64,000 nucleotides of DNA from Pseudomonas tritici. Lineage in GTDB: Bacteria > Pseudomonadota > Gammaproteobacteria > Pseudomonadales > Pseudomonadaceae. Of the stretch, positions 10,209-18,744 are shown piece by piece (within the stretch, counting starts at the first letter, position 1; each line of letters begins with the position of its first letter). The stretch lies in the NCBI RefSeq assembly GCF_014268275.3, contig NZ_CP077084.1, positions 372,001-436,000 on the forward strand, in the 5' to 3' direction. The translations under genes were made by a program, and so were the position numbers. The notes beneath the pieces were generated by a model. The model saw only the letters and a program-made list of their open reading frames with translations. It was not told the DNA's origin and made no database searches.

Positions 10209-10916
10209 TTACGTGCCTTTTTTGTCGCCGGCATCCAGGCCATTGAGGTATGCCGTGATTACCTCCATGCCTCGCATCAAGTGATTGCGCAGCGTCAGGA
10301 TGCTTTCTTCGATTTTTTTCTGTGCCACCAGGCTCAGCAGTTCGCGGTGATCCTCCTGGGACGTCTGGCCCAACCCCATGGCCTCAAGGTTGTAACGCAG
10401 GAAACGTTCTTCCTCGTTCAAACCGTGCTCCACCAATTTGAGCAGCCGCTGGTTCGGGGCCTTGCCATACAAGGCCATGTGAAACAGCCGGTTGAGGCGA
10501 CCAATCTCGGTGTAGTCTTTTTCCTGCTCCAAGGCGACGATGATGGCGTCCGCCTCGGCGATATCGGTTTCGGTGAGCAAAGGGATGGACGAGCGCAGCG
10601 CTTCAGACTCCAGCAGCATCCGCAGTTCATAGGTTTCGGCCGAATTATCCTCGATCAAGGGTGCGACGACAGCACCCTTGTGGGTCACCACATGCAGCAG
10701 TGACTGGGCTTCCAGCTGGCGCAAGGCTTCGCGCACCGGCATGCGGCTGACCCCGAACAGGCTGGCCAATTCCTGTTGGCGCATGGCGGTACCGCAGGGC
10801 AACCGACCGTCCAAGATGGCGTTGCGCAAGGTTTCTTCAATCACGGAGCGAGCGAGATGGGCGGGGATCGTTCCGCTGATCTTGATGCTGTTCAAAGGGG
10901 TCGGCTTCTGCGTCAC
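10209..10916 (-). CDS. GntR-family (FadR/FCD subfamily) transcriptional regulator
   Basis: A 235-aa regulator with an N-terminal winged helix-turn-helix (MRQQELASLFGVSRMPVREA) and a C-terminal FCD ligand-binding all-alpha domain containing the ELRMLLESEA and HMALYGKAPN segments. FCD domains usually bind small carboxylates through a metal. It is divergent from the TauD-like dioxygenase/ABC cluster and is the obvious candidate for its ligand-responsive repressor. I place the start at GTG 10916, giving MTVTQK, preceded by AAGGAG at about 12-nt spacing. The longer reading frame would need a TTG at 10964 without a good ribosome binding site. Confidence 0.9.
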   Translation of the reverse strand: MTQKPTPLNSIKISGTIPAHLARSVIEETLRNAILDGRLPCGTAMRQQELASLFGVSRMPVREALRQLEAQSLLHVVTHKGAVVAPLIEDNSAETYELRMLLESEALRSSIPLLTETDIAEADAIIVALEQEKDYTEIGRLNRLFHMALYGKAPNQRLLKLVEHGLNEEERFLRYNLEAMGLGQTSQEDHRELLSLVAQKKIEESILTLRNHLMRGMEVITAYLNGLDAGDKKGT

Positions 10917-11282
10917 GGTTACGTTATGCTCCTTATTAGAATGGGCATGGCTAATTGGATCCAATGCACACTAGAGACTGACCATAGGCTTGTCAAACGC
11001 GCACAGTTTCGGCTTGTAAGCGCTTCAACATAACGCTCTGAGCACCCACAGCCAGCCTCTATCGGGTCTTACGCATTCAGGTTCAACTCGCCTGCTATCG
11101 AGCGGGAAATTGCAGTACAGGCAGCTAAGCGCTCGTCACTTCGACACTGCAGTTTATTCCCTTGGCGCCAAGCGCGCGGGGTTTGGTCACCACATTCCCG
11201 TATATCGATATTCACTAACGGTATTTAAAATGCCGTTCTTATATCTATAAAGTCATTTCCCTGTCTGACCGGGAGTGACCTC
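10917..11282. promoter_or_regulatory. Divergent promoter region between gntR-type regulator and dioxygenase operon
   Basis: About 365 nt carrying both divergent promoters. Two operator-like structures stand out. One is a perfect 12-bp palindrome cttggcgccaag at 11161-11172. The other is a 21-nt near-palindrome at 11217-11237 with arms aacggtatt / aatgccgtt (one mismatch). An AT-rich tatatctataaag just after the second may be the -10 region for the dioxygenase operon. I could not assign a consensus FCD-regulator site. Confidence 0.5.
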
Positions 11283-12176
11283 ATGTCCGCCACCTCTACT
11301 GTTCCAACAGCGACCGCAACCGCCCAAACGTTCGAGATTCGTCCATTTCCCGGTAGCGTTGGCGCCGAGATCATCGGCCTGGACCTGTCGCGCCCGGTCA
11401 ACGATCAGGATTTCTCGCGTATTCACCGTGCGCACCTGGACCATCACGTCGTGGTGTTTCGCGATCAGCGCATCACCCCCCAACAACAGATCGCCTTCAG
11501 CCGTCGCTTTGGCGTGTTGCAAATCCATGTGCTCAAACAGTTCTTGCTGGCTGACCATCCGGAAATCCTGATCGTCTCCAACATTATCGAAAACGGCCAA
11601 TCCATCGGCCTGGGGGATGCGGGCAAGTTCTGGCATTCAGACCTGTCCTACAAGGAGCTGCCCAGCCTGGGCTCGATGCTTCACGCCCAAGAGTTGCCTT
11701 CAGAAGGCGGCGACACCTTGTTTGCTGACATGCACAAAGCCTGGGACCAATTGCCGGAACACCTGCGCAAAGCCGTCGAAGGCCGCAGCGCCGCCCATTC
11801 CTACACGGCGCGTTACAGCGAAACCAAATTCGAAGGCAACTGGCGTCCCACGTTGACCCCTGAGCAGCTGGCCCAAGTTGCGGAAGTCGTACACCCCATC
11901 GTGCGCACCCACCCGGAAACCGGCCGCAAGGCGCTGTTCGTCAGTGAAGGTTTCACCACCCGTATCGTCGGCCTGCCGGAAGACGAAAGCCGCGACCTGC
12001 TGGCCCAGCTCTACGCCCACAGCGTGCTGCCCCACAACATCTACCGCCACCAATGGCAGCCCCACGACCTGGTGTTTTGGGACAACCGCTCGCTGATCCA
12101 CCTGGCCGCCGGGTGCCCGAGCCACCTGCGCCGCAAGCTGTTTCGCACCACCATCCAGGGCGACGCGCCTTTCTGA
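11283..12176 (+). CDS. TauD/TfdA-family 2-oxoglutarate-dependent dioxygenase
   Basis: A 297-aa non-heme Fe(II)/2-oxoglutarate dioxygenase of the taurine dioxygenase family. The iron triad is H118-S-D120 (KFWHSDLSY) and H273 (SLIHLAAG). R284 and R288 fall exactly where E. coli TauD has R266 and R270, which bind 2-oxoglutarate and the substrate sulfonate. The role is oxygenolytic cleavage of the imported substrate, classically a sulfonate releasing sulfite. The gene leads an apparent operon with a complete ABC importer. TauD paralogues also act on phenoxyacetates, sulfate esters and other acids, so taurine itself is not proven. GGGAGTG just before the ATG supports the start. Confidence 0.92.
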   Translation: MSATSTVPTATATAQTFEIRPFPGSVGAEIIGLDLSRPVNDQDFSRIHRAHLDHHVVVFRDQRITPQQQIAFSRRFGVLQIHVLKQFLLADHPEILIVSNIIENGQSIGLGDAGKFWHSDLSYKELPSLGSMLHAQELPSEGGDTLFADMHKAWDQLPEHLRKAVEGRSAAHSYTARYSETKFEGNWRPTLTPEQLAQVAEVVHPIVRTHPETGRKALFVSEGFTTRIVGLPEDESRDLLAQLYAHSVLPHNIYRHQWQPHDLVFWDNRSLIHLAAGCPSHLRRKLFRTTIQGDAPF

Positions 12177-12190
12177 TACGGAGCATGACC

Positions 12191-13216
12191 ATGTCCAGGA
12201 AACTTCCATTTGCACGGCTGGCCGCGACCGTCGGTCTGGGCGTCAGCCTGCTGGCTGGCGGCCTTGTTGCACCGGCTGCTGCGCAGGCTGAAGGCGAGAT
12301 CCGCATCGCCGAGCAGTTCGGCATCGTTTACCTGTTGCTCAATGTGGTTCGTGATCAGAACCTGATCGAAAAATACGGTAAGCAGGAAGGTATCGACATC
12401 AAGGTCGACTGGACCCAATTGTCCGGTGGTGCAGCCGTCAATGATGCATTGCTCTCCGGCTCCATCGATATCGCGGGTGCCGGTGTCGGCCCGCTGTTGA
12501 CCATCTGGGACCGCACCCACGGCAAGCAGAACGTCAAGGCGGTCGCTTCCCTGGGCAACTTTCCGTACTACCTGGTGAGCAACAATCCCCAGGTCAAGAC
12601 CATTGCCGATTTCACCGAAAAAGATCGCATCGCTGTACCGGCAGTAGGCGTGTCGGTGCAATCGCGCTTCCTGCAATACGCCGCCGCCAAACAATGGGGC
12701 GATAAAGCATTCAATCGCCTCGACAAGTACACCGTCGCTGTCCCGCACCCGGATGCCACCGCGGCACTGATTGCTGGCGGTACCGAGCTGACTGGGCACT
12801 TCTCCAACCCGCCGTTCCAGGACCAGGCCCTGGCCAACCCGAACGTGCATGTGGTGCTCAACACCTACGACCTGCTCGGCCCGAACTCGCCGACGGTGCT
12901 GTTCGCCACCGAGAAATTCCGCAACGACAACCCGAAAACCTACAAGGCGTTCGTCGAGGCATTGACTGAAGCTGCGCAGTTCGCCCAGAACGATAAAGGC
13001 GCCGCAGCCGACACTTACATCCGCGTGACCAAGGCCAAGATCGACCGTGCCGCGTTGTTGAAAATCATCGATAACCCGCAGTTCGAATTCAGCGTCACGC
13101 CGAAAAATACCTATCCGCTGGCGGAATTCCTCTACCGCGTCGGCGCCATCAAGAACAAGCCTGAATCGTGGAAGGACTACTTCTTCCAGGACGCCAAGCC
13201 CCTGCAAGGAAGTTGA
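12191..13216 (+). CDS. ABC transporter substrate-binding protein, NitT/TauT (SsuA/TauA-like) family
   Basis: A 341-aa periplasmic binding protein. An N-terminal Sec signal (MSRKLPFARLAATVGLGVSL) ends near AAAQAEG. Then comes the IRIAEQFGIVYLLLNVVRDQN strand-helix typical of sulfonate/nitrate binding proteins, and an ALLSGSIDIAGAGVGPLL segment that forms the ligand cleft. I use ATG 12191 because GGAG (12180-12183) sits 7 nt before it; ATG 12185 would be only 1 nt away. The long upstream extension of the ORF overlaps the dioxygenase gene and is not real. It captures the substrate for the following ATPase and permease. Confidence 0.93.
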   Translation: MSRKLPFARLAATVGLGVSLLAGGLVAPAAAQAEGEIRIAEQFGIVYLLLNVVRDQNLIEKYGKQEGIDIKVDWTQLSGGAAVNDALLSGSIDIAGAGVGPLLTIWDRTHGKQNVKAVASLGNFPYYLVSNNPQVKTIADFTEKDRIAVPAVGVSVQSRFLQYAAAKQWGDKAFNRLDKYTVAVPHPDATAALIAGGTELTGHFSNPPFQDQALANPNVHVVLNTYDLLGPNSPTVLFATEKFRNDNPKTYKAFVEALTEAAQFAQNDKGAAADTYIRVTKAKIDRAALLKIIDNPQFEFSVTPKNTYPLAEFLYRVGAIKNKPESWKDYFFQDAKPLQGS

Positions 13217-13217
13217 G

Positions 13218-14069
13218 ATGAACGCACCCTTGCAAGGCCACACGGCCAGCAACCTGCATACCACCGCCCCGTTACTGGCGGTGGATAACGTCAGCCTGGA
13301 ATACCGTACGCCTGAGCGCGTGGTGCGGGCTACTCACCAGGTGAGTTTCGAGATCGACCCGGCCGACCGCTACGTGCTGCTCGGGCCTTCGGGCTGCGGC
13401 AAATCCACCTTGCTCAAGTCCATCGCCGGGTTTATCAAGCCTTGCGAAGGCGAGATCCGCCTGTTGGGCCAAAAGGTCGAACAACCTGGTCCGGATCGCA
13501 TCGTGGTGTTCCAGGAATTCGACCAACTGCCGCCGTGGAAAACCGTCAAACAGAACGTGATGTTTCCACTGCTTGCGTCGAAAACCTTGAAGCGGCCTGA
13601 AGCCGAAGAACGTGCGTTGCATTATCTCGACAAAGTCGGCCTCACGGCCTTTGCCGATGCCTACCCACACACCCTGTCCGGCGGCATGAAAGCCCGTGTC
13701 GCCATCGCCCGTGCCTTGGCCATGCAGCCGAAAATCCTGCTGATGGACGAGCCCTTCGCCGCCCTCGACGCGCTGACCCGGCGCAAGATGCAGGAGGAGT
13801 TGCTGCTGCTCTGGGAGGAGGTGCGCTTCACCCTGTTGTTTGTCACCCACTCCATCGAAGAAGCGCTGGTGGTGGGCAATCGCATCCTGCTGTTGTCGCC
13901 CCATCCCGGGCGTGTGCGCGCGGAAATCCACAGCCATCAATACGACCTGCACAGCCTCGGTGGCGTGGCGTTCCAGGCGTCGGCGCGGCGGATTCATCGC
14001 TTGTTGTTCGATGAAGCGCCCGAAGCCGAACGTGAGTTGGGTTTTGCCGATATTCGCATCGCTTACTGA
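13218..14069 (+). CDS. ABC transporter ATP-binding protein, NitT/TauT (SsuB/TauB-like) family
   Basis: A 283-aa ATPase with Walker A GPSGCGKST (56-64), Q-loop VVFQEFDQLPPW, signature LSGGMKARVAIARAL, Walker B ILLMDEPFAALD and switch histidine in FVTHSIEEAL. It energises import by the substrate-binding protein and permease encoded on either side. It starts 1 nt after the stop of the substrate-binding gene, so translation is tightly coupled. The roughly 50-residue C-terminal extension past the nucleotide-binding core is usual for this family. Confidence 0.94.
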   Translation: MNAPLQGHTASNLHTTAPLLAVDNVSLEYRTPERVVRATHQVSFEIDPADRYVLLGPSGCGKSTLLKSIAGFIKPCEGEIRLLGQKVEQPGPDRIVVFQEFDQLPPWKTVKQNVMFPLLASKTLKRPEAEERALHYLDKVGLTAFADAYPHTLSGGMKARVAIARALAMQPKILLMDEPFAALDALTRRKMQEELLLLWEEVRFTLLFVTHSIEEALVVGNRILLLSPHPGRVRAEIHSHQYDLHSLGGVAFQASARRIHRLLFDEAPEAERELGFADIRIAY

Positions 14070-14081
14070 AGGGTCAACCCA

Positions 14082-14930
14082 ATGCGCCAGGAATACGAAA
14101 TTACCCTAGAACCGCTGCTCAGCGTTCCCGTGGAACGCGAGCTGCCCCTGCGCCAACGCCTGTGGCAACAAGGCTGGCTGCGCAAGGGGTTGATCTTGAT
14201 CGTGCTCGCGATCCTCTGGGAAGCCGTTGCGCGCTACCAGAACAACGACCTGCTGCTGCCGAGCTTCCTGCAGACCTTTCATGCGCTTTACGACGGCCTG
14301 CTCAGTGGGGAATTGCTCAGCAAAGTCAGCATCTCGCTGGTGGTGCTGATCAAGGGCTACCTGATCGGCATCGTGCTGGCGTTTGCCCTGACCACCTTGG
14401 CGGTGTCGACCCAACTGGGCCGCGACCTGCTAAGTACACTGACCTCGATGTTCAACCCGCTGCCGGCCATCGCGCTGTTGCCGCTGGCGCTGCTGTGGTT
14501 TGGCCTGGGGCAGAACAGCCTGATTTTCGTGCTGGTGCATTCGGTGCTGTGGGCGTTGGCGCTCAACACGTACTCGGGGTTCCTCGGCGTGTCCGAGACC
14601 CTGCGCATGGCCGGCCGCAACTATGGCCTCAAGGGCATGCGCTTTGTGCTGTTCATCCTGATCCCGGCGGCACTGCCGTCGATCCTCGCGGGCCTCAAGA
14701 TCGGCTGGGCGTTTGCCTGGCGCACGCTGATCGCCGCCGAGCTGGTATTCGGTGCAACAAGCGGCAAGGGTGGTCTGGGCTGGTACATCTTCCAGAACCG
14801 CAACGAGCTGTACACCGACAAGGTGTTTGCTGGCTTGGCGGTGGTGATCCTGATCGGGTTGCTGGTGGAAAACCTGGTGTTTGACACGTTTGAGCGGCTG
14901 ACGGTGAAACGCTGGGGCATGCAACGCTGA
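14082..14930 (+). CDS. ABC transporter permease, NitT/TauT (SsuC/TauC-like) family
   Basis: A 282-aa inner-membrane permease with about six TM segments and the EAA-type cytoplasmic loop (ETLRMAGRNYGLKGMRFVL) that docks with the ATPase. It follows the ATPase gene by 12 nt and completes the importer. With the TauD-like enzyme, the operon reads as import followed by oxidative cleavage of one small anionic compound. Confidence 0.93.
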   Translation: MRQEYEITLEPLLSVPVERELPLRQRLWQQGWLRKGLILIVLAILWEAVARYQNNDLLLPSFLQTFHALYDGLLSGELLSKVSISLVVLIKGYLIGIVLAFALTTLAVSTQLGRDLLSTLTSMFNPLPAIALLPLALLWFGLGQNSLIFVLVHSVLWALALNTYSGFLGVSETLRMAGRNYGLKGMRFVLFILIPAALPSILAGLKIGWAFAWRTLIAAELVFGATSGKGGLGWYIFQNRNELYTDKVFAGLAVVILIGLLVENLVFDTFERLTVKRWGMQR

Positions 14931-14981
14931 ATACGCTACGATTGCGCCAAGTTCACTCCCCACTGATCACGAGTGCCTGGC

Positions 14982-15902
14982 ATGCAGCTACCGGACATGA
15001 ACCTGTTGGTCGCCCTCGACGCCTTGCTTGATGAGGGCAGTGTGGTCGGCGCCGCACGGCGGATGAACCTCAGCCCGGCCGCGATGAGCCGCACCCTCAC
15101 GCGGATTCGCGAAGCGGTGGGCGACCCGATTCTGGTACGCGCCGGTCGCGGCCTGGTGCCGACGCCCAAGGCGCTTCAGTTGCAGGGCCAGGTGCGCAAT
15201 GTGGTGGAGCAGGCGGCGCTGCTGTTCCGCTCGGCGGACCAGGTTGACCTGAGCACCTTGCGCCGCCGCTTCAGCGTGCGCGCCAATGACTTTTTTATCG
15301 GCGTGTATGGCGGTCGCCTGTTCGACACCATGGAGCGCATGGCACCGCTGTGCGAGCTGTGCTTTGTGCCCGAAGGCGACACCGACGACGAGGCCCTGCG
15401 CGAAGGGCGGCTGGATTTGCGCGTGAGCAACACCACGCCGACCAGCCCCGAAGTGAAGGTGCAAAACCTGTTTTCCACGACCTTCGTCGGCCTGGCGCGG
15501 GAAGACCACCCGTTGTTCGACGAGGAAATCACCGCCGCGCGCTTCGCCAGCTATTCCCATATCAGCATCTCGCGGCGCGGCATTGCCCGTGGGCCGATCG
15601 ACACCGCGCTGAACGCCCAGGGCCTTGAGCGTCGGGTGGCGATGATCGCTCCAGGCTTTCACGGCGCGATGTTCATGCTGCCGGATTCCGACCTGATCCT
15701 GCCGGTGCCCAAGGAAGCGTTGTTGAGCGCCAATCGCCTGAAACTGCCACTGCGCGCGTTCGCCTTGCCGATCTCGCTGCCCACGCTGGTATTGGCGCAA
15801 TCCTGGCACCCGCGATTCGACAAAGACCCCGCCCATAAATGGCTGCGCGAAACCATGCGCGAAAGCTGCCACGCCACTTGGCTCGAAGCCCAACCCACTT
15901 GA
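14982..15902 (+). CDS. LysR-family transcriptional regulator
   Basis: A 306-aa LysR regulator. The N-terminal winged HTH (LVALDALLDEGSVVGAARRM, then SPAAMSRTLTRIREAVGDPI) is of the NodD/SyrM-like subgroup with the MxxPDLNLL-type opening. The rest is a periplasmic-binding-like effector domain. It lies 51 nt after the permease gene on the same strand and 230 nt before the efflux genes, so it may belong to either. LysR genes preceding an EmrAB-type operon are common, but these are normally divergent. I prefer ATG 14982 (MQLPDMNLL); a GTG at 14973 is also open. Confidence 0.88.
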   Translation: MQLPDMNLLVALDALLDEGSVVGAARRMNLSPAAMSRTLTRIREAVGDPILVRAGRGLVPTPKALQLQGQVRNVVEQAALLFRSADQVDLSTLRRRFSVRANDFFIGVYGGRLFDTMERMAPLCELCFVPEGDTDDEALREGRLDLRVSNTTPTSPEVKVQNLFSTTFVGLAREDHPLFDEEITAARFASYSHISISRRGIARGPIDTALNAQGLERRVAMIAPGFHGAMFMLPDSDLILPVPKEALLSANRLKLPLRAFALPISLPTLVLAQSWHPRFDKDPAHKWLRETMRESCHATWLEAQPT

Positions 15903-15923
15903 ATCTAAAGCGAGCACGGTCCA

Positions 15924-16012
15924 TGTGGGAGCTGGCTTGCCTGCGATAGCGGTGGGTCAATTAACCAGTGTGTATCAGACAGCCCGCCATCGCAGGCAAG
16001 CCAGCTCCCACA
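15924..16012. repeat. REP doublet (REPIN), P. fluorescens type
   Basis: Two inverted 24-nt REP sequences (tgtgggagctggcttgcctg... and ...caggcaagccagctcccaca) flank a roughly 40-nt spacer, forming a long hairpin between the LysR and efflux genes. This is the commonest REP family of the fluorescent pseudomonads. Another copy with near-identical arms lies at 29906-29995. Confidence 0.92.
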
Positions 16013-16134
16013 GGAGTTTGCGCAGATTTTTAGGATTGCGTCTGGCGCACTTATAACCTGCCAACAAGTAACTTTTTGTCATATGTGTGCCTGATTAAAC
16101 TGCTCGGGTATTGACCATTCCGAGTTACCTGTTC

Positions 16135-17670
16135 ATGACTTCCCTCGCTGCCCCCACCCTTGCGGCCGCAGCCAAGCCCACTGCCATCACCCCGCCCGTA
16201 TTCGGCCCGCGCATCATCATCGGCCTGGTCGGCGTGTTGTTGGCGGTGCTGGTCTCCGGTCTCAACGAGATGGTCACCAAGGTGGCCCTCGCAGATATTC
16301 GCGGCGCTCTATACATCGGGTTTGACGAAGGCACCTGGCTGGTTGCGGCCTACACCGCCACCTCCGTGTCGGCCATGGCCTTTGCGCCCTGGTGTTCGGT
16401 GACTTTTTCGCTGCGGCGTTTCACCCTGTGCGCCATCGGCCTGTTCACCGTGCTCGGCATTTTGTGTCCGTTCGCGCCGAATTACGAAAGCCTGTTGGTG
16501 CTGCGCACCGTGCAAGGCCTGGCGGGCGGTGCATTACCGCCGATGTTGATGACCGTGGCGCTGCGCTTCCTGCCAGCCAACGTCAAGTTGTACGGGCTGG
16601 CCGGTTATGCGCTCACCGCTACCTTCGGTCCAAGCCTGGGCACACCGTTGGCGGCGCTGTGGACCGAATATGTCGGCTGGCAGTGGGCGTTCTGGCAGAT
16701 CGTCGCGCCGTGCCTGTTGGCGATGGCCGCCGTGGCCTACGGCCTGCCGCAAGACCCGCTGCGTCTGGAGCGCTTCAAGCAATTCAACTGGCGCGGCTTG
16801 CTGCTGGGCTTCCCGGCGATCTGCATGCTGGTGATCGGCATCCTGCAAGGCAACCGTTTGGACTGGTTCGAGTCGGGGCTGATCACGTTCCTGCTGAGCG
16901 GCGGCGGCGTGTTGCTGGTGCTGTTCATGGTCAATGAATGGTCGCACCCGATGCCGTTTTTCAAGCTGCAGATGCTTGGCCTGCGCAACCTGGCGTTCGC
17001 CTTGATCGTGCTGGCAGGCGTGCTGATGGTGCTGACCTCGGTGATCATCATCCCGTCGAGTTTCCTCGCCCAGGTCCAGGGTTACCGGCCCCTGCAAACT
17101 GCGCCGGTGATGTTGCTGATGGCGCTGCCGCAGTTGATTGCACTGCCGTTGGTGGCGGCGCTGTGCAACCTGCGGTGGGTCGACTGCCGCTGGGTGCTGG
17201 GGATTGGCCTCGGTATGTTGGTGCTGTGCTGCATAGGCAGCGCGCACCTGACCTCGGAATGGATTCGCGACGATTTTTACGGCCTGTACCTGCTGCAAAT
17301 CTTCGGGCAACCGATGGCCGTGTTGCCGCTGCTGATGCTTTCCACCGGCAGCATCCAGCCAATGGACGGGCCGTTCGCCTCCGCCTGGTTCAACACCGTC
17401 AAGGGCTTGGCCGCCGTGATTGCCACGGGCGTGCTCGATGCGCTGACCACCCAGCGCCTGCACTTTCACTCGACGATGTTGGTGGACCGCCTGGGCAACT
17501 CGCCCCTGGTCGATGGCGACGCGTCGGGCCTGGCGCACCGCCTGCACGAGCAGGCGGTGGTGCTGACCTCTTCGGATCTCTATTACGTCATGGCCGCGGT
17601 CGCGGCGGCGTTGATCCTGCTGATTTTCTGGATGCCCACGCGGATCTTCCCGCCCCGCGCACCGACTTGA
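16135..17670 (+). CDS. MFS efflux transporter, DHA2/EmrB-like
   Basis: A 511-aa, 14-TM major facilitator drug:H+ antiporter. The long hydrophobic segments, the TM1 proximal ANGLNEMVTK-like loop and the motif C-like segment in TM5 (AGYALTATFGPSLGTPLAAL) are visible. It is the inner-membrane pump of a tripartite system with the next two genes, exporting hydrophobic or weak-acid compounds. I start at ATG 16135 rather than a TTG at 16111 without a ribosome binding site. The substrate is unknown. Confidence 0.9.
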   Translation: MTSLAAPTLAAAAKPTAITPPVFGPRIIIGLVGVLLAVLVSGLNEMVTKVALADIRGALYIGFDEGTWLVAAYTATSVSAMAFAPWCSVTFSLRRFTLCAIGLFTVLGILCPFAPNYESLLVLRTVQGLAGGALPPMLMTVALRFLPANVKLYGLAGYALTATFGPSLGTPLAALWTEYVGWQWAFWQIVAPCLLAMAAVAYGLPQDPLRLERFKQFNWRGLLLGFPAICMLVIGILQGNRLDWFESGLITFLLSGGGVLLVLFMVNEWSHPMPFFKLQMLGLRNLAFALIVLAGVLMVLTSVIIIPSSFLAQVQGYRPLQTAPVMLLMALPQLIALPLVAALCNLRWVDCRWVLGIGLGMLVLCCIGSAHLTSEWIRDDFYGLYLLQIFGQPMAVLPLLMLSTGSIQPMDGPFASAWFNTVKGLAAVIATGVLDALTTQRLHFHSTMLVDRLGNSPLVDGDASGLAHRLHEQAVVLTSSDLYYVMAAVAAALILLIFWMPTRIFPPRAPT

Positions 17671-17685
17671 TTGAAAGGACTGCTC

Positions 17686-18744
17686 ATGAAACGCAAAGAC
17701 AAAATTGCCGTCTCCGTTATCGCCGTATTTGCTGTCGGCGTTCTGGTGTACCTGGCCGCGCCGGGCCTGCTCGGCAGCAAGCGCCAGACCACCAACGACG
17801 CCTTCGTCGCCGCTGACTTCACCCTGGTAGCACCGCGCGTGGCGGGCTTTATCAAGGAGGTGCTGGTGGAAGACAACCAGCGCGTCAAGGCCGGGCAACT
17901 GCTGGCGCTGATCGACGACCGCGATTTTCGCGCCGCCGCCCAGGCGGCTGACGCCGATACGCTCGTCGCCCAAGCCCAACTGAAAAACGCCACCGCCACT
18001 CTGGAGCGCCAAAGCTCGGTGATCGCCCAGGCCCAGGCCACCGTCGCGGCGGATCGCGCCGAAGTGTCTTTCGCCGAACACGAGCTGAACCGCTACAACC
18101 ACCTCGCTGGTGTGGGCGCTGGCACCGTACAGAACGCCCAGCAGGCCAAGACCCGCATCGACCAGGCCACCGCGCGCCTGGCCAGTGCTACGGCGGTGCT
18201 GGCGGCTGAACGCAAGCAAGTGGAAATCCTCACGGCCCAGCGCGATGCCGCCGAAGGTGGGCTCAAACGCGCTCAGGCCGCGCTGGAATTGGCCAGTTAC
18301 CAACTGTCGTACACGCGCATTGTCGCGCCAGTGGATGGCATGGTCGGCGAGCGTGCGGTGCGGGTCGGCGCCTATGTGACGCCGGGCAGCAAGATCCTCG
18401 CGGTCGTGCCGTTGGAGGAGGCCTACGTGGTGGCCAACTTCCAGGAAACCCAGCTTTCCCATATGCACGCCGGCCAAGCCGTGCAGGTGCGCGTCGACAG
18501 CCTCGACGGTGAACTGCTCAACGGCCATCTGGAAAGCCTGGCGCCCGCGACTGGAGTGACTTTCGCCTCGGTCAAACCTGATAACGCCACGGGCAACTTC
18601 ACCAAGGTCGTACAGCGCATTCCGGTCAAAATCGTCCTCGAACCCAATCAGCTTCTGACCGAACGCCTGCGGGTCGGCATGTCGGTGGAAGCCAGCGTCG
18701 ACACTCAGCCGGTCGCGCAGCAGCGTGAGGTGGCCCAGCAATGA
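17686..18744 (+). CDS. HlyD/EmrA-family membrane fusion protein
   Basis: A 352-aa periplasmic adaptor with one N-terminal TM anchor (residues about 8-26), a split biotinyl-lipoyl domain, an alpha-helical hairpin rich in Ala/Gln (about 95-200) and a beta-barrel domain with the SYTRIVAPVDGMVG motif. It connects the MFS pump to the outer-membrane channel. AAGGA 6-7 nt before ATG 17686 fixes the start; the ORF extends in frame to a TTG at 17671. Its stop overlaps the start of the next gene by 4 bp. Confidence 0.92.
   Translation: MKRKDKIAVSVIAVFAVGVLVYLAAPGLLGSKRQTTNDAFVAADFTLVAPRVAGFIKEVLVEDNQRVKAGQLLALIDDRDFRAAAQAADADTLVAQAQLKNATATLERQSSVIAQAQATVAADRAEVSFAEHELNRYNHLAGVGAGTVQNAQQAKTRIDQATARLASATAVLAAERKQVEILTAQRDAAEGGLKRAQAALELASYQLSYTRIVAPVDGMVGERAVRVGAYVTPGSKILAVVPLEEAYVVANFQETQLSHMHAGQAVQVRVDSLDGELLNGHLESLAPATGVTFASVKPDNATGNFTKVVQRIPVKIVLEPNQLLTERLRVGMSVEASVDTQPVAQQREVAQQ

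Noticed and set aside
12053..12190. N-terminal extension of the substrate-binding protein
   Set aside because: It overlaps the dioxygenase gene and precedes the signal peptide. The well-spaced GGAG selects ATG 12191.
16534..18741. 735-aa open frame on the minus strand
   Set aside because: Antisense to the MFS and HlyD genes, which have clear domains and operon overlaps; His/Gln/Arg-rich shadow composition.
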